From contig OZ037870.1 of assembly GCA_964035575.1 (NCBI GenBank), forward strand, positions 682,001 to 746,000: a stretch of 64,000 nt of DNA. The letters are read 5' to 3'. Every line of letters starts with the position of its first letter. Position 1 is the stretch's first letter. This document shows positions 1-9,783 of this stretch, in pieces. The DNA is from Rhynchopus sp. YZ270_cl-10. Lineage: Eukaryota > Euglenozoa > Diplonemea > Diplonemida > Diplonemidae. The notes beneath the pieces were generated by a model that did no database searches, was not told the origin of the DNA, and saw only the letters and a program-made list of their open reading frames with translations. Both the position numbers and the translations under genes were made by a program.

Positions 1-45
1 GCGCGCGCTTCGCGCACGCGACTCCCTGCTAGTGCAAGAAGGTGA
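1..45. repeat. Repeat family E, GC-palindrome fragment
   Basis: A GCGCGC-CTTCGCGC palindrome followed by ctccctg. The same block, better preserved, occurs at 15366-15430 and 57767-57835, so this is a dispersed repeat cut by the window edge. No coding capacity is visible. Confidence 0.5.
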
Positions 46-1559
46 GGCTCTTTCTCACCTCTGATGCACAAAATCGTGAAAGGCGGGTGGGGACGGTGAA
101 CCACAAGCCGTAGTGGGTGTCAACCTTCTTATCAGTAACCTCAGTGCATCTATAAAAGAAGAGGCGGTCATGGCATCCAAAGGTTCCAGGCGAAGCCACG
201 GTACGCAACATTTCTGAAAAATGTTGCCATAAAATGACGCTGTCGTTCGTAATTAACGTCACTTTCCGTAAATTTTACTTACGTATTTCGCTAAAAACGA
301 AAGCTTCTGGCGAAGCCACGGTACGCAACATTTCAAAAAAAAAAAAAAATGCGCAATTGAACATTTGACAGCCAAACTACGACATGGGAAGAGTGCAAGC
401 TTGCGCCACAGGCGCACGGTACGCTACTTTTCTTCTTTCGCTATGCCGCATGCTTCCTTTTACAGTAAAATAAAAGAAAATTGTCATCTGAAAATAGAGT
501 TCTGTGGGGGGTAAGGTGAGGGGTGGGGCTCCGCACCAAACCTGAAAATAGCCTGTAAAACTGATACATGCATTTTAGGTACAAAATACTCATTTCTCAG
601 CGCAAAATGACCCCACCACAACACGCACGGACTCCGGAGAATCGGGAAAGAAAATTTTTTTTTTTAGATTTTTTGTGGGCAAAAATTGGCCGAAAATTTT
701 TTTCGCCTCCCCCGGACCCCCCAAAAAAAGTCACCTATAAAAAAAAGTTTTTTCCCTTAATCACGCCTAAAATAAAGTCAAAAAAATGTACTTCTAATGT
801 ACTTCTAATGTACCCCAAAAACCGGGTTTCGGGCCACACCAGTAAAGTGAACAAAGAAATGTTGTGGCACTCTTTTTTTCCAACACCCCCCTCCCTTCTC
901 ACTCCTTCGAAAGGAACGGATGACGGTGGCTTGTTATAGCCAAATTCAGACATAATTGTATGAAAGCAGATGTAGTAGGCCTAAGGGCACAGCATTGCCT
1001 AGTTTGTGTGTGTGGTATTTTTCTTTTTTTTTTTTTGAAAAGGGTGTTGTTGCCCTGGCTCGTTTTTTTCCTCAATTTTTTTTTCGTTTTTTTTCGTTTT
1101 TCTTTTTTAGTTTTCATTCTCTCCCTCCCCAAAACATTACAAAATGACACCCCCCCACTCGCTTCCCTCCTCCCCCCCTCCCTTCATAGATTGTACGCCG
1201 ATTCCCCTTAATATTTTTTATGCTTTTGAAACCAAAAAAAAAAAGTCTACCCTTTTTTTCCCCCTCATTTGCCCAAACCCTACCTCTTGTCAATCGGTTG
1301 CCCGACCACTTATGGATTTACCTCTCTTTTTTTTCTTCTCTCTCTAAAAAATGGCTCCTTCATTCTCAAAGAATTCATCTAAATCGTACATTATTCTGTT
1401 CGCTGCAAGGTGCTATTATATGAGTTCATCCTAGATTGATATTGTAAATGGGTCAGTTAGAGGTGTGGGTAGTTAGAGGACCTGCACTTGCATCACCATA
1501 TTTTTATCATAATTTTTTCAGGAAAAGGTATACCTCTCCCGGGGGAAGGTGGAAAAAAA
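46..1559. other. Gene-free AT-rich spacer
   Basis: About 1.5 kb of homopolymer-rich DNA. It holds the family F repeat (180-465), an (A/T)n-rich stretch near 640-760, a short direct repeat of AATGTACTTCT at about 787-812, and pyrimidine runs up to 1340. The open frames here are low-complexity Phe/Lys/Pro strings and I see no gene. Confidence 0.6.
180..465 (+). repeat. Repeat family F (two GCGAAGCCACGGTACGC blocks)
   Basis: The motif GCGAAGCCACGGTACGCA occurs at about 192 and again at about 311. Near 400-440 follows the block GCGCCACAGGCGCACGGTACGCTAC and an Arg-rich TTTCGC tract (motif split here for length). The reverse complement of the same arrangement, with the same spacing and a preceding TATCAGTAACCTCAG, lies at about 58080-58275 inside another element. 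The 300-465 and 58080-58240 copies align almost end to end. Confidence 0.7.
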
Positions 1560-2087
1560 ATGCGCTTGGGTCTAGCAATAGTATTCAGTGTATTAGCGGG
1601 GGGTGTGGACATCCCAGACACAATCAAGCCTGGGTCTGCACGCTGCAGTTCCCCTGAGGTAGAGGACTGGGGGAGTGTACTCTGCACTGTGTCACCACCT
1701 GCCACTTTTGAGGTGGTTATACCACAGTGCACACCGGGCCAACCATATGAACTGAAGCTCTCCTATGAAGCCGTCCATCCACTGCATCTGTCAGTCATTG
1801 TCCAGCCCCTCACCCAAGGCAGAACACTCCTCAATGTAGAGAAAGCACCGTTCACATGCCACAACCCGCCCTACATTGCAACCATAACCGCAACCCAAGA
1901 AGGGATCCCCGCTACACCTGCCGCCGACATCTCTCTGATAAGCCTCCGTCTAGAGCCACTCTGGCTCGGGTTCATCCCAGGACGACATACCCCATTGGTG
2001 GCCATATTGGTGGTATCGGTGATCATAGTATCAAGGATATTCTTAGCTGAGATGGTACTCCGGCTGGTCGATGTTAAAGTTGAGTAG
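1560..2087 (+). CDS. Small type I membrane protein, unknown family
   Basis: The reading frame is open from 1488, but the methionine at 1560 is chosen because it starts a typical signal peptide (MRLGLAIVFSVLAGG). This gives 175 residues. About 125 residues with four cysteines would face the secretory lumen or cell exterior. A hydrophobic segment near residues 142-160 (LVAILVVSVIIVSRIFLA) follows, and then a very short tail. I do not recognise the family; the layout resembles small ER accessory subunits or surface proteins, but there is no motif to decide. It is an uninterrupted frame, with the next gene about 210 bp downstream in the same direction. Existence of the protein is likely; function is unknown. 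Confidence 0.6.
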   Translation: MRLGLAIVFSVLAGGVDIPDTIKPGSARCSSPEVEDWGSVLCTVSPPATFEVVIPQCTPGQPYELKLSYEAVHPLHLSVIVQPLTQGRTLLNVEKAPFTCHNPPYIATITATQEGIPATPAADISLISLRLEPLWLGFIPGRHTPLVAILVVSVIIVSRIFLAEMVLRLVDVKVE

Positions 2088-2300
2088 CGGGGGGAAGGGG
2101 GAATAAGGGGAAAAGGGATTGGTAAAAATGCTGTTTTGCGTTATCCCTCAATGGTTGTGTAGGGGAGGGAGTTGGGGAGAGGCGGGGGTGTGGGTACGCG
2201 ATGTTCACGATGCTTTACCAACGGTGGGGGTTAGATTTTTTTGGGGTTGTTTTTTTTCTACATTCATCCTCTCCCACCAGACACACCTTTTTTTTTGATT

Positions 2301-2948
2301 ATGAAACGCACGGTTCGGATATTAGCGAAAGGTGAACAAACATTACCACGAAATCTGGGTGCAAAGCGGTATGAGAGTCCGATGAACCATTCACAGCGGG
2401 AGATGATGAAGGGGTGGACGGATAGCAGGCGGGATTCGCGTGAGAAGGAGTGGCAGGGACTGTCGGAGCATAAACGGAACTTCCTGCGGGGTTCGGCGAA
2501 GAGGAATCGGGAGCAGGGTCAGCGGGAGACAGACTACTGGGACTACGCTCCGTCGCAGTTCCGTACGGAAAGTGTGATGATGCGGGCCAGTGGTGCGGGT
2601 TTCACAAGCATGTTTGAGGACACCAACCCACGCTCTGCCTCCATCGCAGCTGAGCTCTCCGCCACCCACCACGCACCTCCCTTCGCAACCAAGCCCACCT
2701 CCGCCTCCGCTAAGTCCATGCAAGACCTCTACTCCAACATCCCCGAGCTCCAATCCCTCCACACCCTCTCCCCCAAGGGCAAGGTCCAAGCAACCAACCC
2801 ATACAGCATAGGCCCCGAGCAAAGCATGATGCACCCCTACAACACACAGTTCATGAAGGCCCCCTTCCCCGTCAGTGCAAAGGCGCGTGATCCATACCCC
2901 AGGTCCAACCTGCGGGCAAAGCCGTCCAAGGGTGATTCGCGTGTCTAG
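2301..2948 (+). CDS. Basic, probably disordered protein of unknown function
   Basis: The frame opens at 2241, but the codons before 2301 are a T-rich spacer, so the start MKRTVRILAKGEQ at 2301 is preferred; this gives 215 residues. The first 75 residues are rich in Arg, Lys, Glu and Asp with many charged pairs (SRRDSREKEWQ, KRNREQGQRET) and could form a charged helix. The rest is rich in Ser, Pro, Ala, Thr and Tyr, with no predicted transmembrane segment or cysteine pattern. It could be a cytoskeletal or nucleic-acid-binding protein, but no family is recognised. Codon use is like the neighbouring genes, with GC-rich third positions in the second half, which supports real coding. Confidence 0.6.
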   Translation: MKRTVRILAKGEQTLPRNLGAKRYESPMNHSQREMMKGWTDSRRDSREKEWQGLSEHKRNFLRGSAKRNREQGQRETDYWDYAPSQFRTESVMMRASGAGFTSMFEDTNPRSASIAAELSATHHAPPFATKPTSASAKSMQDLYSNIPELQSLHTLSPKGKVQATNPYSIGPEQSMMHPYNTQFMKAPFPVSAKARDPYPRSNLRAKPSKGDSRV

Positions 2949-3080
2949 TGTGTCGAAGAGGTGTATTTTGTGGGCATGCAGCCCAGGGTTTTTGTCTTGT
3001 CCACTCCTAGCTTTTGCGTTCGCTTGTTGGCGACTAAATGAATGGGTAGGTGTTGGTTTGCAATGGTTTTTAAATAATGT

Positions 3081-3122
3081 CTGCATCCGTCGAGGCGTTT
3101 GCACTTCTAACTTCTCTTTTAA
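3081..3122 (+). repeat. Stem-loop repeat family B, 3' part
   Basis: Reads GAGGCGTTTGCACTTCTAAC and then a pyrimidine run, matching the 3' half of family B. It lies about 100 bp upstream of the exchanger start and is followed at about 3140 by an acceptor-like AATACAG, so it may sit in a 5' UTR intron. Confidence 0.6.
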
Positions 3123-3220
3123 ATTAAAACACACAATACAGAGGGGAGGTGTGGGTGAGGGAAAAAATATATTTACATACACAACGGGAAAGACATTCAC
3201 AGACAACACCGACAGCTGCG

Positions 3221-6200
3221 ATGAGGTGTGTTCTGTTCTTGGTAGTATGTGTGGCGGCAGTGTACGGTACGCCGCCACCTGACGAGCACACGACAGACCC
3301 GGTGGACACGGGTGAGCACACCGATGGTGAAACAGACGGCGAGACGCACGACACAGGAAGCGTAGCTCACACCGGAGAAGAAGGGGCGGATCACGGGGAG
3401 CACGGGGATGTCTTCGGGAACTGCACCTGCGATGCCGACATTGCGTCAAGCCCCATTGGAGAACTGTCCTGCTCGTTCAACGCAGGGCTCGGCACATGCG
3501 AGATGCACGCTCTCTGTCACAACCTCCACGAGCACGACTCCAGCCCCCCATACGTTATCTTCTTCATCTTCCTCTCGTTCACGCTCGGTGCGCTGGTGCG
3601 GTTCTTCTTCCAGCACCCGCCCCTGAACAAGCTTCCCTACACCATCGTGGTGTTTCTTGTCGGGGTTGTCATCGGACTGATAGCGCGTGCCGGAGGCGAC
3701 GACTTCGACAAGTACGTCGAGATCGCAAACATCGACCCCCATCTCATCTTTTTCATCTTCCTTCCAATCCTGATCTTCGAGTCCGCGTTCTCGCTGGAGT
3801 GGCCGATCTTCAAGAAGACACTGGTGCATTGCCTGGTGCTTGCAGGGCCGGGCATCCTGATTGCAACCTTCCTGACTGCATCGATGGCGTGGCTGTTCTT
3901 CACGAAGGGTGGCATAGGGACGTACGAATGGTCGTGGGTGTCGTGTGTTCTCTACGGTGCCATCGTGAGCGCCACCGACCCTGTAGCGGTGGTCGCGCTT
4001 CTGAAGGAGATTGGTGCACCGGCAACGATCTCGGCACTGATTGAGGGCGAGTCGCTGATGAACGACGGGACTGCGATTGTGCTGTTCAACATCTTGAAGG
4101 GGTCTGTGCCATCCGGGCACTATGATGTGAACTTCGACACGTTCAAAGACTTTGCATGGGTGGCAGGGGTGGGGCCGCTGGTGGGACTCGTCTTTGGTGT
4201 GGTTGGGGAGTGGTGCCTGTCGAAAGTGTTCAACGACCCGCTGGTTGAGATCACAATAACAGTCTGCTGCGCATACCTCACGTTCTTTGTTGCGGAGGGC
4301 TTCCTGGAGGTCTCCGGTGTGCTGGCGCTTGTTGTGCTTGGCCTGTGGCTGAGCCACCACAGGCAGGCTATCTCACCTGAGGTGGAGCACACCCTGCACG
4401 AGTTCTGGGAGACAACCGTGTTCCTCACGAACACACTGATCTTCATGCTTGTCGGGCTTGTTGCCTCGAGCAGGCAGTTTGACACCATCACCTCAACGGA
4501 CATCTGGTACACCCTCATTGCGTACCTCATCATCACCGTCGTGCGTGGCGCGCTGTTGTGCCTCGTGTACCCCCTTGGGCCTGCACTGCAGAAGATGAGC
4601 GGCTGGACGCTGACCAAGAAGGACACCGTGCTGGTGTGGTGGGGTGGGCTCAGAGGTGCGGTCGGTCTTGCCCTTACTCTGGTGCTTGCAGGTGATGTAG
4701 AGATCAAGTGCATACACGGGGACATCGGGGCGAAGTTCTTGGTGCACGTGATCGGTATCGTCGGGCTGACGCTTGTTGGGAACGGGCTCAGCTCGCGTCT
4801 CCTCGTCGCACGCCTGCAGCTCGCAAAGATCCCCCTGGCACAGAAGAAGCTACTGGAACGCTGCTTCACGAAGATGGTGGGTGCACAGCATGACACCATC
4901 CGCGAGCTTAAAACAAACCACGTGCTCAGCGACGTGAACTGGCAGATCGTGAGCAGGTACACGCACGAGGGCATGCTTAACCCATACGGGCCTTCTGAGA
5001 GCGACGACGAAGACAACGACACCACCCCGCAGGAGCAGGCCAGGGGGGCGTATCTCAAGCTCATCAAGTGCAGTGTCTGGGAGCAGTACGAGCTCGGCTA
5101 CATCAACGCGGAAACGATCCCACGTGTGCTGAAGTTCGTGGAGCGCTGCAGGGACGTGCCCGGGAAGCTGATTGAGTCGGAGGTGCTGAACAAGTACTGG
5201 CATGAGTCCTTTGTGGCGTCCAAGGTGAGTGGGCTGTCGATGTCGCTGCCGGCGTGCGGTGATCAGCTCTCGAAGCTGTCGACGTCGTGGAAGGAGCGCA
5301 GGTGGGCGGCGGGCTTCGACGTTGCGAACTGCCTTGTCACTGCGCACGAGAACTGCATTGACAAGATTGACTCTTTGGTTGCCGACTTGAAGGAGGCAAA
5401 CAAGATCAAGATGCACTGCAAGTCGCTTCGTGCGGGCTGCTTCACGCACGTGGAGGACCTGGCGACAGAACGTGTGCAGCTTGCAGTTGCCATTCAAACA
5501 CGTCACGCAGCACGGCGCGTGCTGAACCAGGCGCGTGGGACCATCAGCACTCTGGTGCGTGGCGGGCAGCTGGATGCTGCTGATGCTGCGGGCCTGCGCA
5601 AGATGGTGGAGAAGAAGATGAGCAAGCTTCGCAAGTCTGAGTCGCATATGCCTGCAGCGTCGCAGGCGGACGTTCTCCAGGACGAGGTGCCATGGATGCG
5701 CAAGATAGAGTTCACATGCGCACAGGACTTCAAGACGAACGGCCGCCTCTTCAACCCCCGCAAGCGCTCGCGCATCATCACACGCGAGAACGTCACGACA
5801 GGGTTCTACATCATCATCTCCGGTGTGGCACGCATCCGCCTCGATGGATCCAAGAAGGACCTGCTGCTCGGCTGCGGTGACTGCATTGGTGTCTCGAACG
5901 TCCTTTTCACAAGCCCCGCTCTCACGGAGGTCTACGCCGACACCGACATGCACCTCGCTTGGTACACAGCAGACTCGATCAACGCTATGGTGAAGCGCTA
6001 CCCCATCTTGAAACAGGAGCTGACGAAGATTGCTGCTGTGGAGTGCGCTCTTGTGGTGCTGCACAGCAAGCGCCCGTACTCTGATTGGAACACACTTCAG
6101 CTGGTCAAATTCTGTGAGACTGGCGAGCTTATCGCTGGCGATGGGGCGGTGGGTGTGGATGAGGACCGGAGCAAGCTTCTTCCTGCCGGTATGCATCACG

Positions 6201-6601
6201 TTCTGGTGGATGGTACGGTCACGATCAATGGGTCGAAGCACGAGGGACTGCAGTGTCTGACGTTGAAGGACGACCATGAGAATGCGCGGGTCATGCTGTC
6301 CATGAACGCACGCATCCTTTCCATCAACGACCCGACCACTTCGGAGAGTGCGGCACGTCTGCGATGGGAGAAGATCAGGAACAAGTTCCAAAGCATTGTA
6401 CAGGGCCCCAGGCTGATGCGTATGGGCGAAGCTATGAACAGGGCCTTCGGCGACCAAGACGCTGTAACCATGCCCACCTCTCCATACGGAAGGGTTCGCA
6501 GCAACAACGGCGCCTCAAAGTCTAAGGCCAAACAGTACAACATCGACGAGCCTCTCCTCAACGATATCTGGCTTGAGATGGGGGACGCGCCCGTTGAATA
6601 A
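3221..6601 (+). CDS. Na+/H+ exchanger (CPA1/NHE type) with cyclic-nucleotide-binding-like C-terminal domain
   Basis: Exchanges Na+ for H+ across a membrane. The start at 3221 is chosen over 3149 because it begins a clean signal peptide (MRCVLFLVVCVAAVYG). Residues 17-105 are Asp/Glu/His/Thr-rich and carry five cysteines. Residues about 108-530 hold 11-12 membrane segments. They include the transport signature ATDPVAVVAL (251-260), the Asn-Asp pair of electroneutral exchangers in SLMNDGTA (N281, D282) and GGLRGAVGLAL (475-485). A long cytosolic tail of about 590 residues contains a helical region and, near residues 830-936, a domain shaped like a cyclic-nucleotide-binding fold (ITRENVTTGFYIIISGVARI). 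That order is known from plant SOS1 and sperm NHE; I see no voltage-sensor segments, so SOS1-like is closer. The phosphate-binding cassette is not obvious, so ligand binding is uncertain. It is intronless and 1126 residues long. Confidence 0.92.
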   Translation: MRCVLFLVVCVAAVYGTPPPDEHTTDPVDTGEHTDGETDGETHDTGSVAHTGEEGADHGEHGDVFGNCTCDADIASSPIGELSCSFNAGLGTCEMHALCHNLHEHDSSPPYVIFFIFLSFTLGALVRFFFQHPPLNKLPYTIVVFLVGVVIGLIARAGGDDFDKYVEIANIDPHLIFFIFLPILIFESAFSLEWPIFKKTLVHCLVLAGPGILIATFLTASMAWLFFTKGGIGTYEWSWVSCVLYGAIVSATDPVAVVALLKEIGAPATISALIEGESLMNDGTAIVLFNILKGSVPSGHYDVNFDTFKDFAWVAGVGPLVGLVFGVVGEWCLSKVFNDPLVEITITVCCAYLTFFVAEGFLEVSGVLALVVLGLWLSHHRQAISPEVEHTLHEFWETTVFLTNTLIFMLVGLVASSRQFDTITSTDIWYTLIAYLIITVVRGALLCLVYPLGPALQKMSGWTLTKKDTVLVWWGGLRGAVGLALTLVLAGDVEIKCIHGDIGAKFLVHVIGIVGLTLVGNGLSSRLLVARLQLAKIPLAQKKLLERCFTKMVGAQHDTIRELKTNHVLSDVNWQIVSRYTHEGMLNPYGPSESDDEDNDTTPQEQARGAYLKLIKCSVWEQYELGYINAETIPRVLKFVERCRDVPGKLIESEVLNKYWHESFVASKVSGLSMSLPACGDQLSKLSTSWKERRWAAGFDVANCLVTAHENCIDKIDSLVADLKEANKIKMHCKSLRAGCFTHVEDLATERVQLAVAIQTRHAARRVLNQARGTISTLVRGGQLDAADAAGLRKMVEKKMSKLRKSESHMPAASQADVLQDEVPWMRKIEFTCAQDFKTNGRLFNPRKRSRIITRENVTTGFYIIISGVARIRLDGSKKDLLLGCGDCIGVSNVLFTSPALTEVYADTDMHLAWYTADSINAMVKRYPILKQELTKIAAVECALVVLHSKRPYSDWNTLQLVKFCETGELIAGDGAVGVDEDRSKLLPAGMHHVLVDGTVTINGSKHEGLQCLTLKDDHENARVMLSMNARILSINDPTTSESAARLRWEKIRNKFQSIVQGPRLMRMGEAMNRAFGDQDAVTMPTSPYGRVRSNNGASKSKAKQYNIDEPLLNDIWLEMGDAPVE

Positions 6602-6891
6602 GAACAAGGTAAAAAGAAAGCTGACAGAAGCAAAGAACGAAGAGAGAGAGAGAGAGACGCAAAAGTCTATGAAAAGGGATTTTGTTGTTCCATTTTGCAG
6701 TTTCGCATGATGGAGAAAGAATGTGGTTGCATACTCTCTTCATTTTATTTGAAGAGAACCAAAGAGAAAGAGAGAAACAAAAAAAATACTGGCCCCTTTT
6801 TACTTCATTTTATTTTATTGTTGTGTCGGTGCTTGGGGACTACTACTTTGTAAAACGGAATTTTAAAAAAAAAAAAAAATGTCAATAATAT

Positions 6892-6965
6892 GCTCTATCG
6901 GGTTAGATAGCCCGTAGAGTGCGTCCACCAGTGTCTGGTGAGGCGTTTGCTCTTTTATTTCTTTC
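6892..6965 (+). repeat. Stem-loop repeat family B
   Basis: Divergent copy: a GGGTTAGATAGCCC hairpin, then AGTGCGTC...GGTGAGGCGTTTGC and a T/C-rich tail. The hairpin is kept even though its loop sequence differs from the GGGTTCGATAACCC form, which suggests structure rather than sequence is conserved. Confidence 0.6.
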
Positions 6966-7563
6966 TCTCTTTCTTAAGTAAATCCAATGGTGTCGGGGTT
7001 CGAAAACTCGTGTGTTAGTGGTGTTACTACGTTCCTTCGTAGAAGTGTTGCCGTGATTTTTCTTTGTGTGGTTTTCTTTTCTTTTCTTTTTGGCACGACA
7101 GTCTCGCCCCTCCCTTTATTTCCCCCCTCCCCTTCCCGTTTGAGGGAACATGTTCGGAACGGAGCAGAGAAAAGGAAAAACAAAACGGGGGAGGAAACCC
7201 CCGCATACACATAATGGGGTATCCTTGTCTTGTCATTTGAGGTAGCAAAAAAAAAAAAATCTTATTTTTGGCAGTGTTATCTTTTTGAGATTTTTTTGAT
7301 GGACGCATGAAAACCGGGGTTTTTTTTAAAGCTTGCACCGTCAATCCTATTGGTATCCTCCCCTGGTTCCTTGTATTGCTCTAAATGCTTATTTATCCCA
7401 TTTATTTCAAAGGGTTTCTTGTAGACAGGGAAACTGTCCCCCTTGTCTAGCGACAGTGCGGCATTCCCAACAGTGTTATATGTCACAACAGGGTGACTGT
7501 ACGTTATCAATTTTTCGAAGGCAACTGCACTACTCCAACAATTTAGCAAAAAAAAGAAAAAAG

Positions 7564-7615
7564 TGGAGTTCATCCTCGGGGTGTCTGCACTAATACAAGC
7601 AAGTTCTCAAAAGAA
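7564..7615 (+). repeat. Repeat family C (A-tailed)
   Basis: Reads GGAGTTCATCCTCGGGGTGT, CTGCACTAATACAAGCAAG, then TTCTCAAAAG. It closely matches the copy at 26008-26068. Confidence 0.7.
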
Positions 7616-7729
7616 AAGAAACTTAAAAACAAATGCACCGTGTAGTGTCATATCAACCCCGATTCCGCAGGTAGTATCCTCCTTCTCAATTCAGTGGTTT
7701 TGAGCCTTCTAATTCCAAAAAAAAAAGAA

Positions 7730-7765
7730 GTGGTGGCTCACTACAACCAAGTTTTCAAAAAGAGA
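7730..7765 (+). repeat. Repeat family C, short copy
   Basis: GTGGCTCACTACAACCAAG followed by TTTTCAAAAAG, an internally shortened family C copy in the same orientation as the others. Confidence 0.55.
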
Positions 7766-8277
7766 ACGAAAAAAAAGGGGGGTAAGGGTAGTGTGTGCAT
7801 CAGATCACTGCAAACATTGAAATAGTGTATAAAAAAAAGGGAGGGTTACTGAGGGAGAGAGAGAGAGAGAGCGCGCGCGTTCAATTTATTTATTTATTTA
7901 TTTTGATATATTTATTACGCATCAATACATCACATTTTTCTCCTCCCCTCTGGGTTCGATACACTACAGGGTTTCAGTGCTTTTTTTTGGTTTTTTTTTG
8001 CAGTTGGTGCAATGTTTTCGGATATCTGACAGATTTTTATCATTTCAAAAAATCTTAGTGATTCCCCTCCCCCGCCTTCTGTGTTCGCCCAGTCCACAAG
8101 GCTTCTGTGCGTATCAATTGTGGCCCCTTTGCATCCCCCATTTCCCGACCAAACACCGTGCCCCTTTTTTGTGTCCATTTGTAAACTAGACAGTGCTCTC
8201 GTCTCACGGTAGTTTAGCGTCCTTCCCATTCAGCACTACGATCGTTCATGATTCCCTCCACCTCCCCCCACCCCACC

Positions 8278-8346
8278 TAATGGTGGCAGTATTGTGATGT
8301 ATTTTGCGTATTCCAATGGGCTCCCATCACAATACTGCCACCATTA
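8278..8346. repeat. 69-bp perfect inverted repeat (miniature element-like)
   Basis: Two perfect 22-bp arms (starting TAATGGTGGCAGTATTG) flank a 25-bp centre. The outermost bases are TA on both sides, so it can be read as a TA-flanked miniature inverted-repeat element. It could also act as a hairpin in RNA. Confidence 0.7.
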
Positions 8347-9120
8347 ACCCCACACCCCCAATACTATTTCACAGATGTGTTGAGTGAGTCATCTGATATG
8401 CATTCAAACATTCGTTCAAGAGATGCGCGCCATTCCTCTTTTCAAAGTATTGTTTCTTTAAGAGATGTGCCATTGCATTCTAGTTTTTCTTTTTTTTTTT
8501 TGAGAGATGGTTCAAAGTCTCGCATCACCTAATGTGTTCCGATTGGCTGTTGCTTTGAAGCGCTATTCAGATCGTTTCAAAGTTTTCTCTTCTTTGATAT
8601 CGTTTGTTTTGGAATGCCACGGAAAAAAGGGAAATAATATTTCAACGCCATTGACACTGTTTCTTGCGTTTGTTAGAGGTACACTGTCACTTTGTATTTC
8701 AAATTTGATTTCTATTGACTCCAATTTAAACAGCTGGCACAGTTTTCACTTTTTTTTTCCTTTTTGGTTCAGAAAAGGCGATTTCACGTATTTTCCTTTT
8801 TTCCAAAAACCAAAGTGTTGGCTATTTGTTTTGTTTTACCAGTGTGCAAAAGGGGGTAGAGGGGGAGGTGTTATTCTCACAGTTAGAAGTGGTTTGAGAG
8901 AAAAGGAACACAGAACACAAAAGGGAAAGTAGAGTAAAGAAAATAACGCCCAAAAAAAAAAAAAAAAGGAATAGTGGAGCACACTCTAGGCATACTTGTC
9001 CCCCCATTATGGGGAGGGGTAAAATATGGGGAAAATATGGGGGAAATATGGGGGATTTTCCCCCCCATATTCCCCCATATTTTCCCCATATTTCCCCCAT
9101 ATTTTTTATGGGGGAATAGA

Positions 9121-9208
9121 TGTACTGGTGTACTGGTGTACTGGTGTACTGGTGTACTGGTGTACTGGTGTACTGGTGTACTGGTGCACTGGTGTACTGG
9201 TGTACTGC
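9121..9208 (+). repeat. 8-bp minisatellite (TGTACTGG)n
   Basis: About eleven near-perfect copies of an 8-bp unit, one with a single variant base (GTGCACTGG). It forms the left inner arm of the fold-back element. Confidence 0.95.
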
Positions 9209-9524
9209 TTCTGTACGTTACTTACCTACCCACCCCTCCAACACAATTTTCGACGTTTCTCTGACGCATGAGGATTACATGGTTGTAAGTCCCTATAAGA
9301 AGGGCAAACCTGCTGACGTTTTGGTATGGGCAGAAAGAAGAGTAACATTATGAGTTCCTCTCAGACTCCCCTGTTTTGCCACCGGTGTCAGGCATCAACA
9401 GGCCTAACCGCCCAGATGGTTTCAGCACAAAGCTTCACGACATCGGGCCTTCCGGTGCCATCGATAAGGCCCTCGACACAGACGGGTTAGCATTGCCCCT
9501 GCGTTTGACCTATAGCCCACTTAC

Positions 9525-9597
9525 CAGTACACTAGTACACTAGTACACTAGTACACTATAGTACACTATAGTACACTAGTACACTATAGTACACTAG
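9525..9597 (+). repeat. 8-bp minisatellite (AGTACACT)n
   Basis: About eight units, some with a TAT insertion (ACTATAGTACAC). It is the reverse complement of the array at 9121-9208 apart from one base per unit, so the two arrays can pair as arms of the same element. Confidence 0.9.
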
Positions 9598-9783
9598 GAA
9601 AACAATAGGAAAACACCCCCATATTTCCCCCATATTCCCCCATAATCCCCCATATTCCCCCATATTTGTGCAGTATTCCTGCTGTATTCCCCCCATATTT
9701 CCCCCATATTTGCCACAAAAGTGTAGGGTACCAAAATATGGGGGAATAGGGCCTCCCCATATTGGGGGGACAAGTATGTCTAG

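Larger units (their letters stand above)
6602..8277. other. Gene-free spacer with stem-loop repeats
   Basis: This AT-rich spacer contains a (GA)n run near 6640, family B at 6892, family C at 7564 and 7730, and a GAGAGAGA-GCGCGC stretch near 7855. A minus-strand frame at 7277-7573 contains a protein-like segment (see findings) but has no start context or partner exon. I see no supportable gene. Confidence 0.5.
8990..9779. mobile_element. Fold-back element inserted in a family C repeat, CTAG target duplication
   Basis: The terminal inverted repeats match at 26 of about 28 positions (CATACTTGTCCCCCC...GGGGAGG). They continue inward as inverted (A)TATGGGG arrays and as two inverted minisatellites, (GGTGTACT)n on the left and (AGTACACT)n on the right. 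The flanks are CTAG at 8986-8989 and 9780-9783. With the element removed, the flanks rejoin as GAGCACACT-CTAG-GGTGGCTACAC. That is the uninterrupted family C sequence seen at 55431-55450 (there CCAG for CTAG), so the insertion and its 4-bp duplication are directly visible. There is no transposase; the central 300 bp contain protein-like fragments (9248-9352 and 9352-9540). Probably non-autonomous and mobilised in trans. Confidence 0.85.

Noticed and set aside
568-1423. Overlapping plus-strand frames in the first 1.5 kb
   Set aside because: They are Phe/Lys/Pro/Ser strings produced by homopolymer runs, with no domain, signal peptide or splice pattern.
3446-4360. Long minus-strand frames opposite the exchanger, and likewise opposite the phosphatase, Ctf4-like and WD40 genes
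   Set aside because: They are shadows of GC-rich coding sequence; they lack domains and are rich in His, Arg and Pro.
9120-9353. Open frames made of Tyr-Trp-Cys-Thr-Gly-Val-Leu-Val repeats
   Set aside because: They are translations of the 8-bp minisatellite in different frames. An 8-bp unit does not keep one frame, and the open frames are incidental.
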